This document shows positions 1 to 8,131 of a stretch of DNA of 64,000 nt, piece by piece (position 1 is the first letter of the stretch; each line of letters begins with the position of its first letter). The notes beneath the pieces are model-generated. The model did no database searches, was not told the origin of the DNA, and saw only the letters and a list, made by a program, of their open reading frames with translations. Source of the stretch: Albimonas sp036154955 (GTDB taxonomy: Bacteria; Pseudomonadota; Alphaproteobacteria; Rhodobacterales; Rhodobacteraceae); contig JAYZWL010000135.1 in the NCBI GenBank assembly GCA_036154955.1, positions 1-64,000 of the forward strand, given 5' to 3'. A program made the position numbers and the translations under genes.

Positions 1-268
1 GCCCGCGCGGCGGGGAACCGGGGGCGCGGGCGAGGAGGGTCGCGGCCCGGCCCATGGCGCCACCGGCCGCCGCGCCGCGCGGGCGCCCGGGGGCCGCCGG
101 CGCGCGGGTCGTCGCGCGGCTCCCTCCGCTTGCCCCCTCCCCCGCCCTTGCGTGCATTGAGCCGGCGGAGCGCGCGGGCTATGGCTGGCCCCCGGCCCCG
201 CGCCAGTCCGACCCGACCCGCCCCGCCCCGCGCCAGCCCCCGCCCCGCCGCGCGCAAACGGAGACCGC
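1..268. other. Left-edge spacer, no gene supported
   Basis: This is very GC-rich sequence upstream of the Fe(III) permease. An ATG on the minus strand (first base 54) opens a reading frame running off the left edge, but it has no convincing ribosome-binding site and only 18 codons are visible, so I do not call it. Long reading frames here on both strands are expected from base composition alone. Confidence 0.4.
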
Positions 269-1999
269 ATGCAGGATCCCCGGCCCGATACCGTCGCCCC
301 GATCCCCGCCCTGCCCGGCGGCCGCGGCCTGACCGGGCGCGCCCGGCGCGCCAGAGGACGCTTCGCCGCCTCCGCCGCGCTGACCCGGCCGGCCTGGGCG
401 CTGGCCCTGCTCTGCGCCGCGCCGGCGATCTCGGTGCTGGTCACGGCCCTGTTCGGAAGCTGGGAGCTGATCGGGCTGATGCTTCAGGCCATGCTGCCCC
501 GCTACGCGCTGGCGACGGTGCAGCTCGCCGCCCTGGTGGCGCTGGGCGCCGGGCTGATCGGGGTCGGCGCGGCGGTGCTGGTGACGGGCCACGCCTTCCC
601 GGGCCGGCGGCTGTTCGAGGTGGCGCTGGTCGCGCCCCTGGCCTTCCCCGCCTATGTGCTGGCCTACGCCTACACCTACATGCTCGACCATCCCGGCCCG
701 GTGCAGACCCTGCTGCGCGAGGTCATGGGCTGGGGTCCCCGCGACTACTGGTTCCCGGAGATCCGCAGCCTGGGCGGCGCCGCGCTGATGCTGACCCTGG
801 TGCTCTATCCCTATGTCTACCTGCTGACCCGGGCGGCGCTGATCCACCAGTCGGTGACGGCGCAGCACGTGGCCCGCACGCTGGGCCTCGCCCCCCGGCA
901 GGTGCTCCTGCGCGTCACCCTGCCCATGGCGCGCCCCGCCATCCTCGGCGGGCTGGCGCTGGCGCTGATGGAGACGGTGGCGGACTTCGGCACGGTCGCC
1001 CATTTCGGGGTGCAGACCTTCGCCACCGGCATCTACCGGGCCTGGTTCTCCATGGGCGACCGGGCGGCGGCGGCGCAGCTTTCGGTCTGCCTGCTGACCA
1101 TCGCGCTGGCGCTGGCGGCGCTGGAGCGGGCCCAGCGCGGGGCGGCGAAGCGCCATCAGGCGGGGCGGCGATACGAGGCGCTGCGCGACGTGCGCCTGAC
1201 CGGCGCGCGGGGCTGGCTGGCCACGCTGTTCTGCTTCCTGCCGGTGCTGTTCGGCTTCCTCCTGCCGCTGGTCATGCTGGGGACCATGGCCGCCCAGGCC
1301 TGGGGGCCGGACATGATGCTGGACCGCTATCGGGGCTTCTTCGTCAACACCGTGATCCTCGCCGCCTGCGGCTCGGCGCTGGTGATGGGGGCGGCGCTGA
1401 TGATCGGCTACGCCGCGCGGCTGGCGCCGGGGCCGGGGGCGCGGGCGGCGCAGCTGGGGGCCTCGCTGGGCTACGCCGCGCCCGGCTCGGTGATCGCGGT
1501 GGGGCTGCTCGCGCCGCTGGCGCTGCTGGACAACACGCTCGACGCCTGGTCGCGCGCCGCTTTCGACCTGCCGCTGGGGCTGCTGTTCACCGGGTCGATC
1601 GCCGCCATCCTGCTCGCCTACATGACCCGGTTCATGGCGGCGGGGCTCAACGCCGTGTCCTCGGGTTTCGAGACGGCGGGGCCCAATGTGGACGCCTCGG
1701 CCCGGGTGCTGGGCTGCTCGGTCTGGGGGGTGGCGCGGCGGGTGCATGCGCCGATGCTGCGCGGCTCGATCCTGACCGGCGCGCTGATCGTCTTCGTCGA
1801 CATCACCAAGGAGCTGCCGGCCACGCTGATCATGCGGCCCTTCGACTTCGACACGCTGGCGGTGCAGGCGCACCGGCTGGCCTCGGACGAGCGGCTGACC
1901 GAGGCCGCCCTCCCCTCGCTCGCCATCGCCGCGGTGGGCATGGCGCCGGTGCTGCTGCTGGCCCGCGCCATCCGCAAGAGCCGGCCGGGGGCGTCCTGA
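269..1999 (+). CDS. Fe(III) ABC transporter permease (FbpB/SfuB type)
   Basis: Inner-membrane permease of a ferric-iron ABC importer, 576 aa. It has the doubled architecture of the FbpB/SfuB family: two six-helix permease halves in one chain. The first is roughly residues 40-300 and the second 310-570, each carrying an EAA-type coupling loop (for example the Ala/Arg/Leu-rich segments near residues 205-235 and 475-505). The start at 269 is preceded by CGGAGACCGC, a good ribosome-binding site. The periplasmic binding partner is probably the protein encoded at 3047-4138 on the opposite strand. No ATPase gene is visible in the window, so the transporter is split or its third gene lies elsewhere. 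Function is inferred from family; iron rather than another metal is supported by the neighbouring binding protein. Confidence 0.88.
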   Translation: MQDPRPDTVAPIPALPGGRGLTGRARRARGRFAASAALTRPAWALALLCAAPAISVLVTALFGSWELIGLMLQAMLPRYALATVQLAALVALGAGLIGVGAAVLVTGHAFPGRRLFEVALVAPLAFPAYVLAYAYTYMLDHPGPVQTLLREVMGWGPRDYWFPEIRSLGGAALMLTLVLYPYVYLLTRAALIHQSVTAQHVARTLGLAPRQVLLRVTLPMARPAILGGLALALMETVADFGTVAHFGVQTFATGIYRAWFSMGDRAAAAQLSVCLLTIALALAALERAQRGAAKRHQAGRRYEALRDVRLTGARGWLATLFCFLPVLFGFLLPLVMLGTMAAQAWGPDMMLDRYRGFFVNTVILAACGSALVMGAALMIGYAARLAPGPGARAAQLGASLGYAAPGSVIAVGLLAPLALLDNTLDAWSRAAFDLPLGLLFTGSIAAILLAYMTRFMAAGLNAVSSGFETAGPNVDASARVLGCSVWGVARRVHAPMLRGSILTGALIVFVDITKELPATLIMRPFDFDTLAVQAHRLASDERLTEAALPSLAIAAVGMAPVLLLARAIRKSRPGAS

Positions 2000-2017
2000 G
2001 ACCGGCGCCCCCTCCGG

Positions 2018-2842
2018 TCAGACCGTCCGCCGCCGCCTCGCGCGCAGCGCCGCCAGCCCGCCCAGCGCCGCCGCCAGCAACCCGCCCGCGGCCGGCGCCG
2101 GCACGTCGGCGGACGCCGCGAAGGTTCCGGTCGGGCCGGGCAGCGCCGCGCTTTCGAAGGCGGCGAGGCTGACCGTGGAATAGGTCGAGGGCGGCGCGGC
2201 CAGGTTTAACGCGGGCGCCATGACGAACCCGCTGGCCGGCGCCGCGTTGCCGTCGCCGTCATGGGGCGCGCCCAGGATATGGCCCAGCGCATGGGCCACG
2301 ATCTCCGTCGCCGCGGCGAGCGAAAATCCCCCCGTCCCCTGCACCACCCCGAACGGCAGGTCGACCGACGCGCCCCCGACATAGGCGAGCTCGACCGCCG
2401 AGCCCGCCATGTCCGGCGTGCCCCCCAGATAGGCGGTATGCGCCGTCGCCGGCGGGCTCATCGCCAGGCGGAAATCGTTCAGCGCCTCGCCCGGGTCGAT
2501 CTCGCCGCCGCCGGCGTCCACGAAGCCGAACCCGTTCAGGCGGGTCGCGGCGGGGAAGAACAGCTCGATCCCCGCCGGGTCGAACATGGACTGGAGCAGC
2601 GCCGCGTCGTAGGCGGGCGCGTAGCAGTCGACGCCGGCGCCCGTGCAGATCTCCACCACCTGCACCGCCAGTTCGCGCGTGTAGACCGCAGTGGCCTGCG
2701 CCCCGCCGGTCTCCATGGCCAGCATCAGGCCCGCGAGCGCCAGCGCTCCGCCGATCCGCGGCCCCGCGCGCCTCGCCGGCCTCGCGCTCGCCCGCGTTCT
2801 CGTGTTCGGCCCGCCTCGCACGCGCGCAATCCTTCCAAACAT
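2018..2842 (-). CDS. VPLPA-CTERM protein with a degenerate zinc-metalloprotease motif
   Basis: Exported protein of 274 aa. From the chosen start (ATG, first base 2842, behind GGGGGACTCCG) there is an Arg-rich N-region and a hydrophobic signal segment around residues 28-48. The middle resembles reprolysin/matrixin-type metalloproteases: residues 184-195 read HALGHILGAPHD, matching the zinc motif HExxHxxGxxHD except that the catalytic Glu is Ala. The three His ligands and the following Asp are intact. The C-terminus is VPAPAAGGLLAAALGG plus a hydrophobic stretch and RARRRR, a VPLPA-CTERM exosortase sorting tail, so the protein should be processed at the cell surface. A longer reading frame reaching 2917 exists but has no signal peptide at its front. 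The Glu-to-Ala change suggests an inactive, binding-only protein. Confidence 0.72.
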   Translation of the reverse strand: MFGRIARVRGGPNTRTRASARPARRAGPRIGGALALAGLMLAMETGGAQATAVYTRELAVQVVEICTGAGVDCYAPAYDAALLQSMFDPAGIELFFPAATRLNGFGFVDAGGGEIDPGEALNDFRLAMSPPATAHTAYLGGTPDMAGSAVELAYVGGASVDLPFGVVQGTGGFSLAAATEIVAHALGHILGAPHDGDGNAAPASGFVMAPALNLAAPPSTYSTVSLAAFESAALPGPTGTFAASADVPAPAAGGLLAAALGGLAALRARRRRTV

Positions 2843-2968
2843 CGGAGTCCCCCCACCCTGCCGCAGCGGAAGGCGGCGGCGCGCCCGACCATGGACCGGC
2901 GCGCCTCCCTTCCTCAAGGGAAAGCGGATCCCGATCGCGTGAGGTCGCGGCCCCGGACAGGCGCCCTG

Positions 2969-3002
2969 AAACGCGAAAGGGGCGCGGCCGGCGCCGCGCC
3001 CC
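2969..3002 (-). terminator. Terminator of the Fe(III)-binding protein gene
   Basis: A perfect 10-bp stem (GGGGCGCGGC, 2979-2988, with GCCGCGCCCC, 2993-3002) has a 4-nt loop. Read on the minus strand it is followed by TTTCGCGTTTC, a T-rich tail. It lies 45 bp beyond the stop of the binding-protein gene. Confidence 0.65.
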
Positions 3003-3046
3003 TCCTCATCGTCCGACCCCCTTCGGCGGAGGGCCCGCCCGTCGTC

Positions 3047-4138
3047 TCACTCGTAGCCGATGGCGTCGTAGATCAGCTGCGCCTTGGTCTGGTTCTCGCC
3101 CAGCGCGGCGAGGTTCAGGTCGTCCTGGCGGAACAGACCGAGCTGCGCCACCGAGGGGGCGAGGCCCACGCCCGGCACCGCCGGATACTCGTCGTTGCCG
3201 GCGGAGAAATACTTCTGCGCGCTTTCGGAGGCGAGGTATTCCAGGAACTTGACCGCGTTCTCCCGGTTCGGCGCCGACTTCAGCACCGCCCCGGCGGAGA
3301 CGTTCATATGCGCCCCCCGGCCCGACTGGTCAGGGAACACCCAGCCGATCCGGGCGATGTCGGCGGTCAGGCCGGAGACCTCGGTGCGCAGGCCGCGGGC
3401 GAAGTAATAGGTGTTGGCCACCGCGATGGCGCATTCGCCCGAGATGATGCCGCGCAGCTGGTCGGTGTCGCCGCCCTGCGGGTCGCGGGCGCGGTTGTCC
3501 CACAGGCCCTGCGCCCAGTCCTGCGCCTTCGCCTCGCCCTCATGCGCGATGCGCGAGGCCATCAGCGACAGCATGTAGATGTTGGAGGACGAGCGGGTGC
3601 AGATCATCCCCTTGTATTTCGGGTCGGCCAGCGCGTCGTAGGTCAGCGGCGGCTCGGTCACCTTCTCCTTGTCGTAGAAGATGATGCGCGCGCGCTGGGA
3701 GAAGCTGAACCACAGGTCGTCGGGATGGCGCAGATGCGCGGGGATCTTCGCGTGCAGGACGGCGGAATCGACCGGGGCCAGCAGCCCCGCCTCCTCGGCC
3801 CGCCACATGCGGCCGGCGTCGGTGGTCAGGAACACGTCGGCGGGGGAGTTGGCGCCTTCGGCCTTCATCCGCTCGATCAGCGCGTCGGCGTCGGCCTCGA
3901 TGCGGTTGACGGTGATGCCGGTCTGTTCCTCGAAATCGGAATAGAGCCGTTCGTCCGTGTCGTAGTGGCGCGAGGAATAGAGGTTCACCGAGCCCTCGGC
4001 CAGGACCGCGGGCGCGGAGAGCGCCAGCGCGGCGAGCCCGGCCAGCGCGGCGCGGGCGGCGCGGCGCAGGGGCCTGGCGACGACCGGGGCGACCGCCGGG
4101 GCGGCTGCGGGGGCGGGGGTGGTCAGGTCGGCCATCAT
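3047..4138 (-). CDS. Fe(III) ABC transporter substrate-binding protein (FbpA/FutA family)
   Basis: Periplasmic ferric-iron-binding protein, 363 aa, class II (transferrin-like) ABC binding protein. A long N-region precedes a signal peptide ending about residue 47 (hydrophobic LAGLAALALSAPAVLA, then EGSVNLYSSRHYDTD). The YSSRHY segment near residue 54 and the NTYYFARG segment near residue 244 carry the Tyr residues that bind iron in FbpA/FutA proteins. The start is one of two adjacent ATGs behind GGGAGACG. It is transcribed toward a strong terminator at 2969-3002. The likely partner permease is at 269-1999 on the other strand, with a VPLPA protein gene between them. No ATPase gene is present nearby. 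Confidence 0.9.
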   Translation of the reverse strand: MMADLTTPAPAAAPAVAPVVARPLRRAARAALAGLAALALSAPAVLAEGSVNLYSSRHYDTDERLYSDFEEQTGITVNRIEADADALIERMKAEGANSPADVFLTTDAGRMWRAEEAGLLAPVDSAVLHAKIPAHLRHPDDLWFSFSQRARIIFYDKEKVTEPPLTYDALADPKYKGMICTRSSSNIYMLSLMASRIAHEGEAKAQDWAQGLWDNRARDPQGGDTDQLRGIISGECAIAVANTYYFARGLRTEVSGLTADIARIGWVFPDQSGRGAHMNVSAGAVLKSAPNRENAVKFLEYLASESAQKYFSAGNDEYPAVPGVGLAPSVAQLGLFRQDDLNLAALGENQTKAQLIYDAIGYE

Positions 4139-4658
4139 CGTCTCCCATAAGGTTTTTCGGCGCCGCGAGGGGCCGCGCCGTTGCGGTCCGCGCCGCGGAG
4201 TCAGGCGGGTGGCGGGACCGGGCCTGATTGGCCGGACCGGGACCGAATGTCAATTCCGAGTATTGTAGTCGGTCAAATGATCGCGAGCGCGTGAACGAGC
4301 CCGTCGCCATGCGCGGCCTCGCCCCGCAGGCGGCGCCGGCGAGCCGTCCGGGGGGCCGGTCTCCGCCGCGGGCGCCTCGCCGATCCGTCGCCGCGGGCGT
4401 TCCCGACCGGCGGCTCCCTGCCGAACGGTCTCCGCCGCCTGCCTCCGCCCCCATGACGCACTGCCGCAACCCCGGGCTCTGGCGAGGCCGCGCCCCCGGC
4501 GCTAGCCTTCGTCGCATCCGGAGGTCCGCGGCCCGCCGCGCCCCCGTTCTTCGCCCCCGTTCTTCGCCCCCGTTCTTCGCCGGCGTCCCCCGCCGGTTCG
4601 CCCGCCCGGGCCCCTCCCCTCCGGTCCTTCTCCCCGGACCTCCCCCCGGAGACCTCCC
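4139..4658. other. 520-bp spacer between divergent genes, with an AT-rich patch and 13-bp repeats
   Basis: This spacer separates the divergent Fe(III)-binding protein gene and the hydroxyacid reductase. It holds a locally AT-rich patch at 4248-4280 (read on minus: TTGAC twice, 23 bp apart, with TACAAT between), the likeliest promoter/operator region for the iron gene. It also holds a perfect triple repeat at 4541-4579. I see no supported gene in it. Confidence 0.5.
4541..4579. repeat. Three perfect 13-bp tandem repeats
   Basis: CCCCCGTTCTTCG occurs three times head to tail at 4541-4553, 4554-4566 and 4567-4579. The array lies 80 bp upstream of the hydroxyacid reductase start. Copy number could vary between strains; no function is evident. 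Confidence 0.85.
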
Positions 4659-5609
4659 ATGCCGACCCGCCCCCTCCGCGTTCTCGTGGACATGAACATC
4701 CAGCGCGCGCCCGACAGCCGTCCGTTCCGCGACCGGCTGTCGGCCCTGCTGCCCGGCCACGAGGTCTACGCCTTGCAGGACGACTTCCCGGCGGCGGAGA
4801 TCGAGGCGCTGGCCACCGCCCATCTGCGCCCGGGGCTGGCGAAACGGCTGCCGGCGCTGCGGCTGGTGCAGAAGCTGGGGGCGGGGGTCGACACCATGGT
4901 CCGCGACCCGGACCTCGGCCCGGCGGTGCGCATCACCCGACTGCGCCATGACGGGCAGGCGCAGGACATGGCCGAATGGGCGCTGTCGCATGTGCTGGCG
5001 ATCCATCGCGACCACGCCTGGTACGCCGGGCTGCAGGCCGCGCGCGACTGGTCCGGCCGCACCGCGAGGCCCGCGCCCGAGACCACGGTCGCGGTGCTGG
5101 GCCTGGGCGAGATCGGCGGCCGCGTCGCCCGGGTCTTCGCCGCGGTGGGTTTCCGCGTCGTCGGCTGGAGCCGCTCGGCGCGCGAGGTGGAGGGGGTGGA
5201 GACCCGGGCGGGCGCCGCGGCGCTCGACCCGCTGCTGGGGGAGGCGGACCACGTGATCTCCGTCCTGCCCTCCACCGCCGAGACCGCGGGCCTGTTCGAC
5301 GCGGCGCGGCTGGCGGCGATGAAGGACGGGGCGACGCTGCTCAACATGGGCCGGGGCGACCTGGTGGACGAGGCGGCGCTGATCGCGGCGCTGGACGCCG
5401 GCCGCCCGGCGCGCGCGGTGCTCGACGTGACCCGCAAGGAGCCGCTGCCGCCGGAAAGCCCGCTGTGGGCGCATCCCCGGGTGACGATCACCCCCCATGT
5501 CAGCGGCCGCAACACCGGCGACGCGATGGCGGCGACTGCGGAGAATTTCCGCCGGCTGGCCGAGGGTCTGCCGCTGCGCGACGAAGTGGACCGCGCGCGC
5601 GGTTATTGA
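4659..5609 (+). CDS. Glyoxylate/hydroxypyruvate reductase A-like D-2-hydroxyacid dehydrogenase
   Basis: NAD(P)H-dependent 2-hydroxyacid dehydrogenase, 316 aa, the usual length of the GhrA branch. Visible motifs are the Rossmann dinucleotide loop GLGEIGGRVA (about residues 148-157), the substrate-binding Arg in NMGRGDLVDE (about 230), the acidic catalytic partner region around residue 260, and the catalytic His in TPHVSG (about 281). The start has a strong site, CCGGAGACCTCCC. Likely reactions are reduction of glyoxylate or hydroxypyruvate to glycolate or glycerate; the exact substrate and coenzyme cannot be read from sequence. The gene stands alone, with its 3' end against a GC-rich hairpin element shared with other spacers. 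Confidence 0.82.
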   Translation: MPTRPLRVLVDMNIQRAPDSRPFRDRLSALLPGHEVYALQDDFPAAEIEALATAHLRPGLAKRLPALRLVQKLGAGVDTMVRDPDLGPAVRITRLRHDGQAQDMAEWALSHVLAIHRDHAWYAGLQAARDWSGRTARPAPETTVAVLGLGEIGGRVARVFAAVGFRVVGWSRSAREVEGVETRAGAAALDPLLGEADHVISVLPSTAETAGLFDAARLAAMKDGATLLNMGRGDLVDEAALIAALDAGRPARAVLDVTRKEPLPPESPLWAHPRVTITPHVSGRNTGDAMAATAENFRRLAEGLPLRDEVDRARGY

Positions 5610-5788
5610 GGGACGGAGCGGCGCGCCGACCCGGGCGCCGGGCCGCGCCCGGGCGCCCGCGCCGCGCGGGACCGGAGGCGCGGGCGGCGCCGTTCCCGTC
5701 ATCCCGCCTCTCGTCTCCTGCGGGGCCGGCGGGCGGGCGAGGCGGCCCCGCAGGGGACGCGAGTCCCGACCCCGGCCCGCCCCTTCGC
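5610..5788. repeat. GC-rich intergenic hairpin element, copy A (two stem-loops)
   Basis: This copy sits between convergent gene ends. Block 1 (5616-5670) pairs GCGGCGCG (5618-5625) with CGCGCCGC (5658-5665). Block 2 (5722-5768) pairs GGGGCCG (5722-5728) with CGGCCCC (5743-5749) around a loop rich in GCGGGCGGGCGA. Block 1 matches the spacers at 11573, 26383 and 41154; block 2 matches those at 21696 and 8083. Arm 1 has one base changed against the other copies and arm 2 has the matching compensatory change. Confidence 0.7.
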
Positions 5789-7477
5789 TCAGATCAAACC
5801 GTCATAGGCGCCGGACGGGATCTCGATGGCGATGACGGTGGGAACCGGGGCCGCCAGCGCCTCGGCATAGGCCGCCGCCAGCGCCTCCGTCCCCGCCACG
5901 CGGGCGCCCCGCAGCCCCATCGCCCGGGCGACGGCGGCGTAGTCGGTGCGCCCGAAGCCCACCCCCGCCGGGGCCAGCCCGTCGCGCCGCTGCTTGAGCG
6001 CGATCAGCTCCAGCGACCCGTCGACCAGCACCGCGACCACCGCCGGCCGGCCCAGGTCGCGCAGGGTCGCGAGCTCGCCCAGCGTCATGTCCAGGCACCC
6101 GTCCCCCAGCACGCAGAGCGGCGGCGGCGCGCCCTCCGGCCCCGCCAGCGCCGTCCCCGCCGCCAGCGGCAGGGCGCAGCCCATGGTGCAGAGCCCCGAG
6201 GACTGCAGCAGGTCGCCCGGCGCGGCGCAGGTCCACACCTGGCTGAGCAGGATGCGATGCGCCCCCGAATCCACCGTGGTCACCGTCCCCGCCGGCTTCA
6301 TCCGGTCGAGCGCCCGCAGCGCCGCCCCCGGCCCCCAGGGCTCGGGCCCGGCGCCCCGCCCGGCCTGCGGCCCGAAGGCGGCGGCGAGCGCGGCGCGCGC
6401 CGCCGCCGGCTCCCCCTCCGCCCAGCTCTCCGCCGGGGCCGACCCCTCGCTCAGCGCCGCCAGCCCCGGCCCCACGCCGCAGGTCCAGGACAGCGCGGCC
6501 GCGTGCAGGAACTGCCGGTCGGGCGCCGCGGAAAACTCGACGCAGACGGAAGGATCCCAGGGCGCCCGCCATCCCGCCCGCATCTCGATCGGGTCGTAGC
6601 CCGCGCAGATCACCAGGTCGGCCCGGCGCAGCAGCGGCAGAACCAGCGCGTCCGAGCGGGGCGAGAGCCCGTGGCCGCCGAGGCTCAGCGGATCGTCCTC
6701 GGGCAGCGCGCCCTTGGCCTTGTAGGTGGTCAGGACCGGGATCGCGTGGGCGCGCGCGACGTCGCGCAGGGTCTCGACGGCTCCGGGCTCGGTCAGCAGG
6801 TCCAGCCCCGCCACGATCAACGGGCGGCGGGCGGCGGCGAACATCTCCCGCGCCCGGTCGAGATCCGGCCCCGGCGCCGGCGCGGACAGGGCCTGCGCGG
6901 GGCGCATCGGGGCGGCGGACGCGGGCTCGGGCGCCGCCGCCACCGGGATCGGCAGGTCGATATGCACCGGACCGGGGCGGGGATCGAGCGCGAGGCGGAT
7001 CGCCTTCTCGGCCATCGGCGCGCAGGCGCCGGCGCGGGCCTCGAAGCTCGCCTTGACCAGCGGGCGCAGCACCGCCTGGTGGTCCATCACCTGATGCGAA
7101 TAGGTCAGCGCCTCGGCCTCCGGGATCCGGCCCGAGATCACGATCAGCGGAACCCGGTCCTGCTGGGCGTTGGCCACGACGTTGACCGCGTTGGCGAGCC
7201 CCGGCCCCACGGTCGCCACCAGCACCCCGGGCGCGCCGGTGGCGTGCCAGGCGGCCTCGGCCATGAAGCCCGCGGCGTTCTCGTGTCGGGCGAGCACGAA
7301 GCGGATCCCGTTGCGCTCCAGCGCCGCGATCAGGGCCAGCACCTCGCCGCCGGGCACCCCGAAGGCGTGGCGGACCCCGGCCTCGCGCAGGCGCAGGGCG
7401 ATGACGTCGGCGGAGGTGGGGACGACAGCGGCGGCGGCCGGGTCGGGACGGTGGAGCGAGGAAGCTGCGTCGGACAT
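5789..7477 (-). CDS. ThDP-dependent acetolactate synthase-like enzyme
   Basis: Thiamine-diphosphate enzyme of the acetolactate synthase/benzoylformate decarboxylase superfamily, 562 aa, with the full three-domain layout. The N-terminal PYR domain carries the cofactor-activating Glu in LARHENAAGFMAEA (about residue 65). The central domain spans about 190-330. The C-terminal PP domain has the ThDP/metal motif starting GDGCLDMTLGELATL (about 455), where the usual terminal Asn region is altered. The gene is solitary and lacks a small regulatory ilvH-like partner, so a role as the housekeeping valine/isoleucine enzyme is unlikely. A 2-oxoacid decarboxylase of the AruI kind fits as well. The start has only a weak ribosome-binding site. 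Confidence 0.78.
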   Translation of the reverse strand: MSDAASSLHRPDPAAAAVVPTSADVIALRLREAGVRHAFGVPGGEVLALIAALERNGIRFVLARHENAAGFMAEAAWHATGAPGVLVATVGPGLANAVNVVANAQQDRVPLIVISGRIPEAEALTYSHQVMDHQAVLRPLVKASFEARAGACAPMAEKAIRLALDPRPGPVHIDLPIPVAAAPEPASAAPMRPAQALSAPAPGPDLDRAREMFAAARRPLIVAGLDLLTEPGAVETLRDVARAHAIPVLTTYKAKGALPEDDPLSLGGHGLSPRSDALVLPLLRRADLVICAGYDPIEMRAGWRAPWDPSVCVEFSAAPDRQFLHAAALSWTCGVGPGLAALSEGSAPAESWAEGEPAAARAALAAAFGPQAGRGAGPEPWGPGAALRALDRMKPAGTVTTVDSGAHRILLSQVWTCAAPGDLLQSSGLCTMGCALPLAAGTALAGPEGAPPPLCVLGDGCLDMTLGELATLRDLGRPAVVAVLVDGSLELIALKQRRDGLAPAGVGFGRTDYAAVARAMGLRGARVAGTEALAAAYAEALAAPVPTVIAIEIPSGAYDGLI

Positions 7478-8111
7478 TCGGTCGGGCTCGGATCAGGCCG
7501 CGCGCCGGCTTGCGCGCAGGGCGATCCTGCACCGGCGACGGCGCCCGGGCGAGGCCGCTCGCGCAGAGGTGAAACCGATGTCAGGCCGGCCGGCGCCGAC
7601 GTGCCGACACGTCGCTCCCGCCGTCCCCGCGGGTCGGAGCGCCGCCCAGGCGCGAAGGTCGCGCAGCGGATGGAGCGCGCTCGCTCCGGCCCGCGACCGG
7701 CGGCGTCGCAGGGCCTCCGATAGATCGGGATCGACGACGGGAAGGGCGAGAGCGAAGGCGAGCGCAGAGAACGCGGCGCAGGACGGGCGCCGCCACGCTT
7801 GCCCGGCCGCGCGTCCCCCCGGCGCGCGCTTCGGCGCCCGGGCGACCCCAGGCGGGCGGCCTGCGGAACGCGCCCGGTGCGCGGGCGACTTGCTCATCGC
7901 GCCCGGTGTGCGGGCGGCCCGCGGATCGCGCCCAGTGCGCGGGCGACGGCGCGACGCACGCCCTGAAGAGCGGCTGGAAACATCCGCCCGGCGCTTCGCC
8001 CGCATGGCCTGCGGCGGCGCGCGTCCCTCCGGCCCCTGCCTCGCAACCCGACGCCCGGCCCGGCGACCGCGCCCGAGCCGCAGGGGCCGGCGGGCGGGCG
8101 ATCCGGCCCCG
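7478..8111. other. 634-bp spacer with degenerate tandem repeats and a hairpin element
   Basis: No gene is supported here. A 226-codon minus-strand frame (7493-8173) overlaps the regulator's 3' end and lacks a plausible start site and domain. The spacer contains a 29-bp degenerate tandem repeat (7850-7955) and, at its right end, one copy of the GC-rich hairpin element abutting the regulator stop codon. Confidence 0.5.
7850..7955. repeat. Degenerate 29-bp tandem repeat
   Basis: Three units begin at 7869, 7898 and 7927, each opening CGCGCCC(G/A)GTG(C/T)GCGGGCG, with a partial fourth unit before them from about 7850. The period is 29 bp. No associated gene or spacer structure suggests CRISPR. 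Confidence 0.75.
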
Positions 8112-8131
8112 TCAGGGGGCGGGAGTCCCGT
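8083..8131. repeat. GC-rich intergenic hairpin element, copy F (block 2)
   Basis: GGGGCCG (8083-8089) pairs with CGGCCCC (8104-8110) around the same GCGGGCGGGCGA-type loop as copy A. It is followed by a GGGAGTCCCG segment also found after copy A. The right end overlaps the last codons of the regulator gene. Confidence 0.6.

Noticed and set aside
130..2172. 680-codon plus-strand frame over the permease gene
   Set aside because: It is a shadow frame of the permease: the permease frame has coherent transmembrane halves and a ribosome-binding site, whereas this translation is Arg/Gly/Ala-rich with no domain.
7869..7955. 29-bp repeats as a CRISPR array
   Set aside because: Units are contiguous and degenerate with no unique spacers, and no cas gene is present.
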